Source of the DNA: Platerodrilus igneus
Lineage: Eukaryota; Arthropoda; Insecta; Coleoptera; Lycidae
Direction: 5' to 3'
DNA length: 64,000 bases
Assembly: GCA_036346225.1 (NCBI GenBank)
Contig: JARFIW010001104.1
Span: 9,264,001 to 9,328,000, forward strand
Shown here: positions 12,001-23,739 of the stretch, in pieces
Layout of the letters: every line of letters starts with the position of its first letter
How positions within the stretch are numbered: position 1 is the stretch's first letter
The notes under the pieces: model-generated
Told to the model about the DNA's origin: nothing
Database searches by the model: none
The model's input: the letters and a program-made list of their open reading frames with translations, nothing else
Position numbers and translations under genes: made by a program

Positions 12001-12760
12001 GCGTTGCAGATGGACAAATGGCTCACACGATCGGAATTAAACATAGAAGCGTGAGAATAAAATTTGAAGAAGGAAGAATGGACTATAATGACTAAGTTTG
12101 ACAAAAGTTAGGAAGTTACGAAATGAAAGATGGTTAAGTTACAGCGGAGGTGTAAACGGTAAACCGTAGGCCCTTGGTGTAGGTGATCGGCGACGAATTA
12201 TTTGCTGGACAATTAGGCCAGAATGCACAAGCTGTATATCGTGGAATTTATATTGCGTCGGTCAGGCATCGGACAATGAAATTATTCAATGAAAGGAGGA
12301 TAAACAATTTCACTCTTGAACAAAAGTTGGAATTAAAATAGATAGAACGGGCGACCTAACATGTCGATTAAGAAAAAAAGGGTGAATTATTGGCGCTCTT
12401 GGACGTCCTTAATTCTCTTAAAAAAAGAAGTGGAAATTAACTGTGTTCAGTTTGATATATTTTTTTTGTTTATGATTTATAAATATGTACATGTGAAATT
12501 GTAAGTGCAAGTTACGAATGGTTCGTAGTTATTTGATATGAAATTAATATTCTTTTAAATAATTGTTTTGTTGGACTACAACGTAGTGACGGAACTAATT
12601 TTGTTTAAATTTAAGAACAACATTATCGGAAAAGGGAATTTGAAACTTTTAAAACGTTAGGAAAGGAATAGACATGAATTGTAAATGCAAGCTTTATTTG
12701 TGGGATATATTGTTAATATAAGAGTGAAAATTGAGTATTTTTAAGGGACCGTAATTTTCT
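12001..12760 (+). repeat. unclassified repeat, partial copy 2a
   Basis: Homologous by eye to 13080-13850 at an offset of about 1.07 kb. Both contain a segment like GACTAAGTTTGA...AAAGTTAGGA (12088 and 13195) and GGAATTTATATTGCGT / GGATTTATATTGCGT (about 12243 and 13428). From about 12470 it also matches copy 1. The small-protein region does not follow this copy, so it is 3'-incomplete or interrupted. Confidence 0.45.
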
Positions 12761-13079
12761 CGCGTTAACTAGGCATATATTCGTAAATATAAAATCGTTT
12801 ATTACTGCAGCTAGTTCAGAAGTAAAAAGATATGCGTAAAATTTTATAAAAGCTTGAAGATTTTACAATTTATGAAGGCACTATTTCAATATAATATTAA
12901 ATCAGGAAGAGTAAATAAAAAAGGATCTGGTAAATTTATATAAACCGCAAGAGTGATAGGGGTTTTACACTCTTCTTAATCAAATAAGAAGAAGCACAAA
13001 TACAACCGGGGACATCACCGTTCACAATAACATTTGTTTCAACTCTCATGGAACTTGAATTACCACAAATGCATAAAAC

Positions 13080-14540
13080 GTCATAAAATTAAAGCGTTGA
13101 CACGAGCTTGAGACATTGAACTTAACCCTAAGAACGTTCTAGATGTATTAAGTGTGAAAATAAAATTTTAACAAAAAGTGGGAGATTGAAAGGACTAAGT
13201 TTGAACGAAATTAGGACAGAGAGGTGATAAGAAAAGAACAAAATTATGCATCAGAGATAACGGCGTACAAAAGCCGTTAAACCTTTGACGAAAGAAAGAT
13301 CAAAAATATGGTTCCAGGGCAACGAATGTGTTTAGAATTAAGACCCTCGGACAGTTAGCCGGTCGCTAATTGTTTTGAGCTTCACGGAACAAATTGGCAA
13401 GAAAGCTTAAGTGCGCGTGTCCTGCGTGGATTTATATTGCGTGTGTGGTGAATGAAAGGGTGAAAAGTGACGTTTCACTAATCACCATATGTTGGATAAC
13501 TTACTGGAATGAGGCTTAGCATGCCGAGGGAATAATCAGTCTATAAGCAGTAACTTGGAACCCTTAAATTATGTAATTGTGGGAACTGTTCTGAGTTTTT
13601 TATTGAAAAATATATACATGCGCACTTGTAATATATCTTGCAATATATAATTGGTTCGTAGAGCTACGGAATTATCTAATTTTCAATTAAGTATAAGTGT
13701 ATTAGAAAAGACGGTTAAAACTATTAGAACGACGAAAAAGACGTGCGTATAAGTGAAACGCAAAGTATGAAGTTATTGCTAGTAAATTTCTTGTGTAATT
13801 TTCATACTTTTAATGGACCTCTAAATGGCGAAAACATAAGTTGGGATTATGCTATGTATTTCTAAGTCAGTTGTTAAGGGCATTTCCAAATAATTGGTAT
13901 TTACAAAATGCCGTATAAGGCAATTTAAGAATCTAGTGCAATGGAATCGTGGTATTACTTTCAGATTGATGTTTTTTTAGTTCTGTTAATAATACCTGGA
14001 CAGTGCAGGTTAGATTAAATTTTGTTTTTAAGGTTAATTTACGGGCAATGATATGTTTTGAAATTTACAGTTAATAGAAACTAAATTTTAGATGGAATTT
14101 TATTTGCAGTTATTTATAAGATAGGTATGAAGATCATTGTGAGAGGATATCCAGTTACCCCAATGATAAAGTCATATTTGGTAGAGGCCGTTACTTTGAG
14201 ATTTCTGTAATTGGATAGAAGGTCAAGAAGTTTTTAAGTAGCATTACGAAAGGAAACAGATGAGGTTATGAGAGTTTGAAATTGAAGGTAAGGAAGCCTA
14301 TCCGGAATAACCGTCTTCGAATAGCAAATATATTCAACAAAATTGCTAGGTCAAGACAGTTTGACGCCCTTTAATTTTCGACAACTAATAAAGTTTTTCA
14401 AGATAAGTGGTACTTTAAAATAGTTTTATATTTCGGTCAATTTTACATATCTATAATATTGTTTTTTATCATTTTGCCATATGTACCCAATTCCGTCCAC
14501 TGAAAACTAGCTGGTGCATCCTAAAATTGTTACAGAGTTC
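13080..14540 (+). repeat. unclassified repeat, copy 2b with dead small-protein frame
   Basis: This is the longest copy. Its 5' part matches 12001-12760 and its 3' part matches copy 1 (7390-8400). One frame reads LFAVIYKIGMK then GYPVTPMIKSYLVEA (about 14107-14195) before a stop. Later frames continue in pieces to about 14372. The tail contains an AAAATTGTTACAGAGTT block at about 14522, comparable to AAATTGTTACGGGGTT at about 8347 in copy 1. Confidence 0.5.
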
Positions 14541-14559
14541 TTGTTATTTTTACCCTTAA

Positions 14560-15160
14560 CAGGACTGGTGTTTCTTTAGAGATTTCTGTTAGTAATACCT
14601 GGCCAGTTGAATGCTATATTAGTGTTGTTTTTTTAGGTTAATTTACGTGTATTTATATTTCCGAAATTTACTGTTAATAGAGCTTAAACCTACGTGGAAT
14701 CTTATTTGCAGTTACGTAATACGTAAAGATAGATTGTTGTAAAAAACATCCAGCCACCCCGATGATGAAATCGTACATGGGATAGATTCTTTATTTTATA
14801 AATTCCTTCGATGTGACAAAAAGTTAATGGGTGTTTTTAAGGTGTTGTGGAGAAAGGTTAAGTATGAGGTGATAAATTGTAGAAAACCAAAGTCAAACGA
14901 GACCTTTTGGAATTATCGTATTCCGGGTAGCAAAAATATTAAAGGGATTTCTGGGACAAGACGGTTTGGCGCTCCTTAGTTATAACTATTAGTGAAGCTT
15001 TTCAATATAAGTGGTCCTTGTAAAGCAATTTTTACTTTTGGCCATTTCGTATACCTTTTTTTAGAATTTTTTTTCAAAGGTAACTAAAACCAAAAAATCT
15101 GAAACCGCGACTATCTTTCAAGAACACTTCCGAAACTTACAGCTACCGCTGAAAACTAAA
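14560..15160 (+). repeat. unclassified repeat, copy 3 (3' part only)
   Basis: Directly follows copy 2b and repeats its last ~600 bp. It shares AATACCTGGCCAGTTGAATG (14605), LFAV, HPATPMMKSYMG (about 14745-14785), then in another frame FKVLWRKVKYEVIN (about 14834-14875) and KNIKG. All frames are broken by stops. The arrangement suggests a tandem duplication of the 3' end or adjacent insertion of a truncated copy. Confidence 0.5.
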
Positions 15161-15232
15161 CATTGCAAATATATTTCTCGTACGACTGACAACACCACCA
15201 ATTTTTTTAGTTAATTACAAATTTAATATATA

Positions 15233-16640
15233 TTCAATGACATGGAAATTGCAACACCAAGAAGGTTTGGGAATTGTTTAACCAAGCTTGGCAGATATGT
15301 TTAATTACTCAAACGTAATAATTGATTAAAATTTCATTGCTATAGATCAAGTGGTTATTAGTATATCTGACACTTCTTTCATTTCTTTTTAATATCTTTA
15401 TCCGGTGTATTTCTTGCAAGTTTTGGTTGAATTTTGTGTTGTATCTGTTAAACTTCAGTTGATTTATGTGTTTTGAGGGCGTGATTATGCCTAGAGTGCG
15501 GCAACCTGGAAATTATCGCCAGTTGAACGAATTCGACAGAGATCGAATTATTGGGTTGCGTGAAGGTGGTTTTTCGTTCAGGGAACTTGCAAATCGTCTT
15601 AACCGGAACCATCCACAATTATGCGTTGTTATCAATTATGGACTAACAAGAGCCACGAATGTAGTAAAAAAGAAACGAATGACCGAAAACAAACTAACGA
15701 GGTGCAAAACCGCCATCTTTGCTTAATGACTAAGAGATCGATTCTCGAGTACCAAGTCAATTGATGATCACTGGCTAGGTAGTGAAAATTGTCCTGTAAC
15801 CTTTCGAACGGTTTATCACCGAATTAGGCTTTCGGCTTGCAATCCTATCGACCACATTTTGTATTACCGCATTCGGCTCAACACCGACAGCAACGTTTAG
15901 AATGGTGCAGTTTGCGATTACACTAGAACCTGGAGTGGCATACGGTAGTATTCAGTGATGAATCCTGATTCTGTTTAGGTATGCATGATGGTCGCACGAG
16001 AGTCAGACGAAGATGCGGGGAACGTGCCAAGGTTTAATTTTCTGTTGAAAGGCATGTGCACCGAACGGTGGGGGTCATGATATGGGGTGCTATAACATAT
16101 GGAAGTAGGTATCATTTGGTGTTCATCCGTGCGCTACGTCAATGAACTTGTGGAACCCCATATCCTTCCTCATCACCAACAGCTTGAAGACCCACTTTTG
16201 CAGCAGGATAATGCTTGGCCTTACGTAGCGAGGACTACCCTCAACCGATTTAAAGACGCCCATGTCAATATTTTACCATGGCCACCCAGATCTCCCGATA
16301 TTTTGCAAATTGAACATGATTGGGACATTATGGGTAGAAGACTAGTGGAATTTAGCAAATTATCCGCATATACAGGAAGCTCTTTGGCATGAAGTATAGG
16401 TTGCTTGAGACACGATACTTCAACAGGACATCGACCATCCACTGGATTCGATGCCACGAAGAATAAGGAAGTGTGCAACAAATAAGAGCCTAATTCATTG
16501 TTAATAAAAGTTGCTTTAATCTTTTGATTTTTTCTTTGAAATTTTAATCAATTATCATTTTTGAGTAGTTAAACATTGCTGCCGACTTCGGTCAAAAAAC
16601 TCCCAACCGTTCTTGGTGTTGCAATTTCCATGTCACTGAG
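15233..16640 (+). mobile_element. Tc1 element with both terminal inverted repeats
   Basis: A complete DNA transposon of 1,408 bp. The left end reads TTCAATGACATGGAAATTGC and the right end, on the opposite strand, CTCAGTGACATGGAAATTGC. The match continues through AACACCAAGAA to about 36-40 bp. TA dinucleotides at 15231-15232 and 16641-16642 give the expected target duplication. The single gene inside is broken (annotated separately). Intact ends mean the copy could in principle be mobilised in trans, although the ends have also drifted. Confidence 0.92.
15487..16504 (+). pseudogene. Tc1 DD34E transposase, broken
   Basis: Cut-and-paste transposase. The first 80 residues are open from the ATG at 15487: NEFDRDRIIGLREGGFSFRE is the first helix-turn-helix of the paired-like DNA-binding domain. 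The frame then breaks at 15724. The catalytic domain is readable in pieces: WHTVVFSDES (about 15939-15968, first Asp), VGVMIWGAI (about 16069-16095), then an open frame with QQDNAWPYVARTT (about 16201-16239, second Asp) and WPPRSPDILQIEH (third acidic residue, Glu). I count 34 residues between the second Asp and the Glu, so this is the DD34E (Tc1) type. Several stops and frameshifts make it inactive. The C-terminus resembles the family MPRRIR tail near 16450. Confidence 0.9.
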
Positions 16641-16944
16641 TATACATATCTAGATACAATAACTACCTTTTTTTATGTTTACCTTGAGTCGAATCAATGT
16701 TTACCTACATATATTCTCTGGGATAGTACGTAAGATATGCCAAATGTAGTCAAGTTTGCAGCAAACGAGTTACTAGAAGTCGTGTTGGAAAAACTGGAAG
16801 AATGTAAAATAAGAAAATTTGAGAAATAAAAGCATTACTGCAATGCTATGTCGCACTATACTTGAAAACAAAGTGTATGTAAATAATACTCACGTATTAA
16901 GCCCTGCCCAAGATGGGTGTTTGTACAAGTTTCTAAATGATTGT

Positions 16945-17270
16945 TACAAAATCGCTATTAGCCCTAATCATTATTAGATCTTCAGGCCTAGAACTGGTTG
17001 GATGCATACTTCCGTTGTTTTCTATTTTGAGTTAACCTACACATTTCCCTGAAATTCTCTCAGCCCACATTGTTTATTATCTATGTGCAATAGTTTAACC
17101 TAGGCTACCTTTGCCTCTCTTTTTCCTTCTCTGCTTTTAATATGTGCCGCGCTATTTTCTCATGCCTTAGTATGTATCCTGTCATCCTACCTCTCCTATT
17201 TTTTAATTTTCTTCATATTTTTTTCCTCCCTTACCTATAGCCCTAAATACTGAAATATCTTAAGAAGCCC
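16945..17270 (-). mobile_element. 3' fragment of the RTE-like LINE family
   Basis: On the minus strand this is the C-terminal coding end and 3' tail of the LINE family also seen at 21085-21720, 25526-26105 and, as longer copies, 41517-44050 and 61384-64000. The diagnostic tail, read on the plus strand, is a TCTTCAG-CCT-GAACTGGTTGGA block at about 16978, followed by a polypyrimidine-rich stretch that is the coding end in reverse. It is heavily diverged. Confidence 0.6.
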
Positions 17271-17289
17271 AACATAAGAAATGGCACGT

Positions 17290-17850
17290 CACGATTGAAG
17301 TACTGTAACAATTTTATTTTTAATAATAAATCCCTCCATAAAATTGCGAGAATAATATAACAATTTTATTAACAACAATAGTAAATTACATTCAACAACA
17401 ATAGTAATACGTTAAGCCAGCATCGTCCTTTGGTATTCTACTTGTGGTTAAATATCTGTGTCATCTGCGCTATTTACAAACACATCTCTGTTTGCGGTCG
17501 CCCTCCGGACGCCTCGGCCGCCCGAGCTAGTTTTGTAGTCAGTCGGCCATATGTAGTGTAAGCAATAACATGTACCCTAGATTGCAGGCCGGCAATTTGC
17601 GAATCCACTTCAATGAGTGAACACATCTTCGAATAACGGTCGGTAACGTATATAGTTTGTTAACTTGTTTAATTTGAGATAATTTATTTAGCGCGACAAC
17701 TTATAATGCGACAACTTACAATGCAACTTTTAGAACACGAAATTTAGAATACGAAATTTAGAAGGCAATTTTTAGAAGACGACATTTGCATCGCAAACTT
17801 TTAAGACACACAAGGACAATGTAAAGATGCTACCTTAGTAAGGCGGCGTA
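17290..17850. other. possible LTR-like sequence with a GC-rich core
   Basis: An unusual patch: a GC-rich island (about 17490-17530) in otherwise AT-rich DNA, a run of short imperfect repeats of the form ACAACTTATAATGCG and ACGAAATTTAGAA (about 17695-17790), and, on the minus strand, AATAAA followed by TTGTTACA near 17305-17325. This is compatible with an LTR on the minus strand, but no second copy, PBS or target duplication was found. Confidence 0.25.
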
Positions 17851-18934
17851 ATTCAACTTCAGGATTACAACGGCTGCAGAATGTATTGTAACAGGATTTG
17901 ATTCGACACGTGGGACGAATTCATAGTAGAAGTTGTTTTGGATGAATTTGGTTCACACTACAACGCTGTTATCGTTGCTTGAAATAACGAGGATCTCATC
18001 TTTCCTTGCAACAATGCGACAAATGCAGTTTTGGTTCGTAGATAGCGATAAGTTCTTTTTATGTGTTTCAACTAATTGCTGAGCTGGATTTTCCAGTATT
18101 AAAACTAAAGTTTACTGATTTGATGTTTTAAGAAAACAACACGCGTGGTTCATTATGAATCGTCGGTAACGGCAACAGGTGTTACTGACGTCATATATTT
18201 TTCTGCTGTGTACTGCTGACAGATGTATTTTTGAAGGCAAGTGCCTCGAACAGCTTTAGTACGAGAGATGTAAACACGTCTATTTTTGTGATCAGCTTTA
18301 TATAAATTAAAACTTGCATATGTAATTTAGAAAACTTGAATGCTAACATTTTTAGAAGTTATTAATTTGTCATCTGCCTGAACAGATCTGCACAGGTCGG
18401 AACCCTATTTGTATAACAAGTTCATATTATACTGTAAAGTATTTGATTAAAAATAATTAAGATAAACATGAAGTTGAAAGCTATAGATTGATACAGTTAT
18501 TGATTAAATTTTTGTTACAAATCATATTATTTTAAAAGAGATTCTTTTTAGTAAACAATTGGTTCAGGATTAAAGTTTTTTATTTTGATCAAGTATGATC
18601 AAATCTAATCACATAAAGCTAACATCCTTATGAGTAGGTCTTTGATGCCAACTTTATATTGGAAATACCTTTTTACTATTTCTTTATGTATTTTTGCTGG
18701 ACACAAATAGTGTTCCACTCTTTTATGTATTTAACTATTACAATTTCTTACAGGAGCTGCGTCTTATTTTATTAAGACAGGTTTTTGTCAGCGAAGGCGA
18801 TCTTTTTTTCTTTGGGTCTCCACGTCCGCCCTTAGAAATATGCCATGCAATTATCATAATTAAGTCAGGACTTGATGGCGCCTATTTGGTTTAGATTAAG
18901 TTTGATCTACAAACAGATTTCGACTTCGTTACAC

Positions 18935-18997
18935 TGGCTCACAACGTGGGGCCAGCCTTATAGAAAAAATTAGTTTCACTGGCGCCCAACGTGGGGC
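18935..18997 (+). promoter_or_regulatory. duplicated tRNA-Lys-type primer binding site
   Basis: TGGCGCCCAACGTGGGGC at 18980-18997 is the classic sequence used by gypsy and many retroviruses to bind the 3' end of tRNA-Lys as primer. A diverged copy, TGGCTCACAACGTGGGGC, sits 45 bp upstream at 18935-18952. The duplicated unit includes flanking sequence: TTACAC before, and A-rich AGAAAAAATTAG / AGCAAAAAATCG after. An LTR should end near 18934, but I could not fix its start. No gag follows. Confidence 0.75.
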
Positions 18998-19009
18998 TGG
19001 TGCTTTTAG

Positions 19010-19984
19010 CAAAAAATCGTTTCAGTACAAAGTGGACAGACGTATCCAGATGACTATACAAAAGGAGAACAGGCCCGTTGCAATTAACCCAGCACATTTT
19101 TTTAGTTTTTTGAAAATTAGGTCGTGTACTTAAATTTTCAAGAATTAGTTGGTTTGATGTCAGGGATTTCTCGACTAATTCCCATGTACAGCAGATTATA
19201 ATGTGATTGCTTTAAATTGCATAGCAAGGAAACCTTTACAACTTCAAATAAGTTTAGGTTTAGCGTTCCTAAAATTGACCGAAGGAAAATGTTTGTGTTG
19301 AACAATTTTAAAAGCACTATCAGCAACGCTTGAAGAAGTGGCACCATATCGTGTGCGCAATAAGTAACGTATTGTGGGTATTGATTGAGTGTTGACAGAT
19401 GCCTGGCAATAGCAACAACTTATCTGGTTTATAACGTCGTCGCTTTGAGCCACGCGTTTTCCTTTTAACTGCAGTATTCCTCATTTTATAAAGTTTCTGT
19501 ACAAAGGTTGACCATTATTATTTCACTGACTATGTTGATTGTCACCGCAATACTATCGTTTGTTTAAGCTACAATAAACGCTTCAGAATCTGATGCAACT
19601 CTGTCAGTTCGGATGAGAAACGTAACCTAATGTAGTGGAAATGTGGAACTCTAGAAAAGGCAATGCGAATATGTAAATGTATCTTGCTGCTAGAGAGATT
19701 TTAATTAGGTTTGGTAACATCAGTAGTTGCAGGGTGACACCGGCTGCCAATGGTTAAACGCCAGAAACATAGCTCGAAAATGATGTCCTTGTGGTATGTG
19801 GACTTGCATTGCACTCAATTTTAATTTTATTTTTAGCGCATCCTAACTCAAAAATTATATAAAGCTACTGTAATGTTTTATACATAGAGTTCTCATAAGT
19901 ATTATATATTTTTTGCCGTGGCGAGTGATAATTACAGACAATAAAACAATTAGTTCAGTTATTATTTTTACCCAATTCAAAGTT
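19010..19984. other. no gene recognised
   Basis: This would be the leader or internal region of whatever element owned the PBS at 18980, but no coding signal was found. Confidence 0.4.
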
Positions 19985-20375
19985 CATAGAAATCGATATT
20001 ACTCTAACTGTTTCTGTATTGGTAAATTCCGCCAATACAGTTAGGGTGACTTTTTTAAATACAATTTTTAATTTACGTGCATTCTTGATCTAAAGAAGTA
20101 TTATTTCAGTTTATTTATATCATTCATATTCAAACGTCAAATTTGTTATGGTGGTTTTAATGTTAGAAATGCTATCATCGTTGCCATATATTCTAAATTA
20201 TTGCAGTTATATGATTAATTGGTTTTGATTAATAATGTATAACGTTAGCACCCGTGTCATCATCGTCATGGGACGAAGAATGTTCGCACGCTACATTATG
20301 TCGATCGAGAAAATCGTAAAACCCTTCCTTTGATTTAGGTTATTGTATTATAAAGATAATTTTACATATGTTAAA
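19985..20375 (+). repeat. left arm of a diverged inverted repeat pair
   Basis: Matches the reverse complement of 21860-22220. Shared blocks include TTCTGTATTGGTAAAT, ATACAATTTTTAATTTAC, TTCTTGATC, ATTGGTTTTGATTAATAATG (right arm: TCGTTTTGATTAATGATG) and AAAGATAATTTTACATATGT. Identity looks to be around three quarters. Class unknown. There is also a short local palindrome within this arm, CTGTATTGG...CCAATACAG (about 20021-20042). Confidence 0.55.
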
Positions 20376-20379
20376 GAAA

Positions 20380-21084
20380 ACAACAAAATTAATATCAATT
20401 TGCAGTCGTATTTGTTTTCCAAATCTTGCCGAAGATAATTGTCGGTTCCTTTTATGGAAAAAAATATACCTCTTTTTCACCTCGCCAAGAGCATTAAAAG
20501 TGATAACATGCAAACTTGAGTAGGTACAGTAAACCTTTAAATAATTAGATATCTAACTTAATTATTCATGAGTAGTCAAACAAAGTTCGGAATTATATCC
20601 AATCAGCTTGGCGAATTTTATTTTTAGTAGGAATTAGTCCTAAAGTTATAACAACTTCGTATTTGTAGGGCATGCTGTTTGAGAAATATTCAAGCCTTAA
20701 CGTAGTCCCCGAATTTCCATTAGGATCTGGTTAAAACAATTGGATTGAATCACAGAAAGTTGGTTTTAGTTGCTTCCGGTGTATTTAAGTTGAAATTACT
20801 TTGCTAGTATTTATAATATAAATTTTAAAACTGTAACCTACACTCACTTTTAATAAATAAACATTTTTTAACTGTTATGTACAGTGTTGGCCTCGAAAAT
20901 TTAGCCGGTAATCCACTAAAAAACACGATTGCTAATCTACTAAAATTTGCATGTTATCTTATTCAGTGCTCGTCCCAAAGTGATCAGCAGACGTATCTTT
21001 TTTCATAAAACGAACTGAAAATTATCTTTGTCAGAATTCGGTAAAATAAATTAACACTGCAAATTGAAATTATTTTTATTGTTT
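20380..21084. other. no gene recognised
   Basis: AT-rich spacer inside the inverted repeat pair. Confidence 0.4.
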
Positions 21085-21720
21085 TTTATATCTCATCATC
21101 ATTGGGTCTTCAGTCCTGAAACTGGTTAGACGCGTACCATCATTGTTTCCTATTCTGAACTAACCTACAGAGTTCCCCGAAATTTGCACAGTCTGCATCT
21201 ATCACTATCTGATCTACGTCTACATCCACCTCTTTTTTCCTATCTCTGCTTGTCATATATCCCATACTATTCCCCAAAAATGCCTTAGAACGTATTCTGC
21301 CCTTCTATTTCTCATATTTTTTCCCAAAGATATCCTTGTTCCCTTACTGTTTCTATAACCTATTTGCTATCACCTTTGTCTGTCCATCCTCATACATCTG
21401 AAGCACGGCATTTCAAAGGCTGCTACTGTTCTTCTGTCTGCTTTTCAGACTGCTTGTATTTCGTAGGCATACTGTCTGTGCTGTGCTCCACACATACGCT
21501 TTCAACAACTTTTTGTTCTATGTTTGTTGTCTTTCATCATAGGCGCCGTTCTTTCTTGTTAGATGCAGTTCGGTCCCCTTCTATTGTTTTACGATTATAT
21601 ACCCTATTTCTCCGACATTCAGTGGTTGCGAAGGGGAGTAAGCAGCCTGTGGCTGCCAAGTTCCCCCGGCACTTGAACATTTACTGATTTAATATTTTTT
21701 CCAATATATCCTTTCGCACA
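21085..21720 (-). mobile_element. 3' end of the RTE-like LINE family
   Basis: Minus-strand copy of the LINE 3' end. On the plus strand it starts with CATCATCATTGGGTCTTCAG, which reversed is the coding end followed by an ATG-repeat tail. It matches the plus-strand copy at 25526-26105 along its length, including an AAATGTTCAAGTGC-GGGGGAA block (here reversed near 21655-21680). The 107-residue plus-strand open frame at 21364-21687 is antisense to the LINE and is not a gene. Confidence 0.7.
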
Positions 21721-21794
21721 GTCAACATTAGTTGCAGATATTTCACAACAAACAACTAGTTGTGTATAATAATCATAAGATTAACCGAGCTTAT

Positions 21795-21850
21795 TTTTTC
21801 GTCATCGGGTTTCCCGTCTCAAAACTGGTTGGACATGTACCTGCACTTTT
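21795..21850 (-). mobile_element. short LINE 3'-tail fragment
   Basis: On the plus strand, TCATCGGGTTTCCCGTCTC followed by AAAACTGGTTGGACATGTAC is a diverged version of the same LINE tail found at 21095. Confidence 0.45.
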
Positions 21851-21859
21851 ATATCTAAC

Positions 21860-22220
21860 ATATGTAAAATTATCTTTATATCACATTAACCTAAATCAAA
21901 ACTGGGCTTTATTCTTTTCTGAATCGGCATAATTTAGCATATGAAGATGATGTCTTAGACCTCACGTTATACATCATTAATCAAAACGAATGAATTGTAA
22001 AACTGCAGTAATTTAGAATACAAAGTAACAATGATATTATTTTTAACTTCAAAACTACCATAATAAACTTTACAACCTTTGAATATGAACAATATAGATT
22101 GCAATGGTAAACTAAAATAATACTTCCTTGATCAAGAATTCATGTAAACTAAAAATTGTATTTCTTAAAAGAAAGAACCCTAACTCCGTTGGTGAGATTT
22201 ACCAATACAGAAGCTATTAA
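21860..22220 (-). repeat. right arm of the inverted repeat pair
   Basis: Reverse-complement partner of 19985-20375 (blocks listed there). The two arms enclose about 1.5 kb that includes a LINE 3' end. They may simply be two copies of one dispersed repeat in opposite orientation. Confidence 0.55.
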
Positions 22221-22439
22221 AATGACGTATAATTGTAAAGATATCAAAGGAATGTTACAAGATATAAGGGTCTAAACCTTTAAGTTATAAGAAATTTATT
22301 AAATGAAGGTTAGACAAACTCAGAGAACATAATATTATAGCCAATTAACGTTTCTTCGAAAGTGGGTGATAAAAGTTTAGGCAGATTTTTAAAAATGTAG
22401 GTTACAGCCGAACTGTATTAATGGGGGTGCGATAGAAAA

Positions 22440-23400
22440 TATGAAATTACTCTCTAACCGCACCATTTTCTTTGTTTGGCTAGTTTAACGGAAAATATGC
22501 TGTGGATTTTGCCAAAAGTAAATGAAACAAAAAAATTTCAAGAAACATCTATAAACAGTCTTCTAAGCATTCAAAAACTTCTTTCCTTTATACACATTAT
22601 CTAAAGAATCTCTTACATTCAATAGATATTAATAACGTTTATAAAAACAATTTACAGCTTAAGATTAGACAGGGATTTTTACTAATGATTGCTTACGTAT
22701 TAAAATTATCATCACCTAACCGTTGTTAACAATTACAAAACCCAAACATCTCCTATGTGAACTACAAAATTTAAAATTTGGGATAATTTACCTATCCTTT
22801 TATTACCCCGTTTGTCAGTGTAATTGGCCAACGACGTTGGACAGGTAATTTAGTAAAGTTCAAAATACTTCGAACTCTGACCTCAAAATTGCTAGAAATT
22901 ATCCCCTCGACAAATAATTTTATAAAATAAAATTTTATTCTATCTTAATTTACTCAAATATACTATTAGGTTACAAAAACAAAACAAAAGTATAGAAATT
23001 GGTATTATAAAATAATTCTTTATAGCATTTATAAAAATATCATTTCCATTGTAATTAACGGCATTGAATACTTCCTGGTTCCATTTCAAATTTCCATTTC
23101 CAATCAGTCTTAACAGAAATATCAGCTTGCAAAGTGCATCTACTTTAATAGATTAAAATTAACAGTTGCTCTTGTACGAAGATTAATTATGTCACGGATT
23201 GTATAATTTTCGTAGTATTCTTCAAAATAATTATACTTCATAATTATGCAAAGTTCTATATTACTTGTGGAACGCCGACAAAATAGATTACAAATTACTC
23301 GAACGTATAAGTTTCATGTCGTAAAATAAATTAAAAAAGTAATCTTTACTCGTGACGTACATGTTGCTTAACATTGTCATGAACCCGTTCTAATTCAATT
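22440..23400 (+). repeat. unclassified repeat, copy A of a direct pair
   Basis: Homologous by eye to 26640-27400 in the same orientation, 4.1 kb apart. Shared blocks include GTGTAATTGGCCAACGACG / GTACAATTGGCCAATGATG, GTAATTAACGGCAT, TCCTGGTTCCATTTC / TCCTTGGTTCCATTTC, and ATTTTCGTAGTATTCT / ATTTTCGTAGTGTTTT. No coding potential or terminal structure was seen. Confidence 0.55.
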
Positions 23401-23739
23401 GCTTCTTATATGCTAAAATTCCTGAGGATCAGTCACCGATGATGTAATAATTACGCTGATTTTACGCTTAAATGAGATAATTAAGTGTGGTCAATATAAT
23501 TTATGTCTATCGAAAACGTCATCCATTCTTTGTCGATACATTCAAGCATAGCCGTTGTTATCTTTCTGTCTCTCTCTCTCTCTAAGAGCTATTAAGCGCA
23601 TTATCTATTTTATTTTATGGCTTTCCTGATAATAGCGCTTTTTTTAATTGGAGAGTTTATTCATTTACGGGATGTAATTAGCTGTTCCTAGCGTAGGTAC
23701 CGTTGATGTATGACTTTATCGAATTCTCTCAAAAGAAAT

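Noticed and set aside
17490..17530. CpG-island promoter of a host gene
   Set aside because: The GC-rich patch is only about 40 bp, and no coding exon was found nearby. An LTR core is at least as likely.
21364..21687. 107-residue plus-strand open frame
   Set aside because: It is antisense to a recognised LINE 3' end, and the aligned copy at 25526-26105 shows that the coding sense is the other strand.
23569..23582. CRISPR-like or regulatory TC repeat
   Set aside because: It is a short (TC)n run only, and the organism is eukaryotic.
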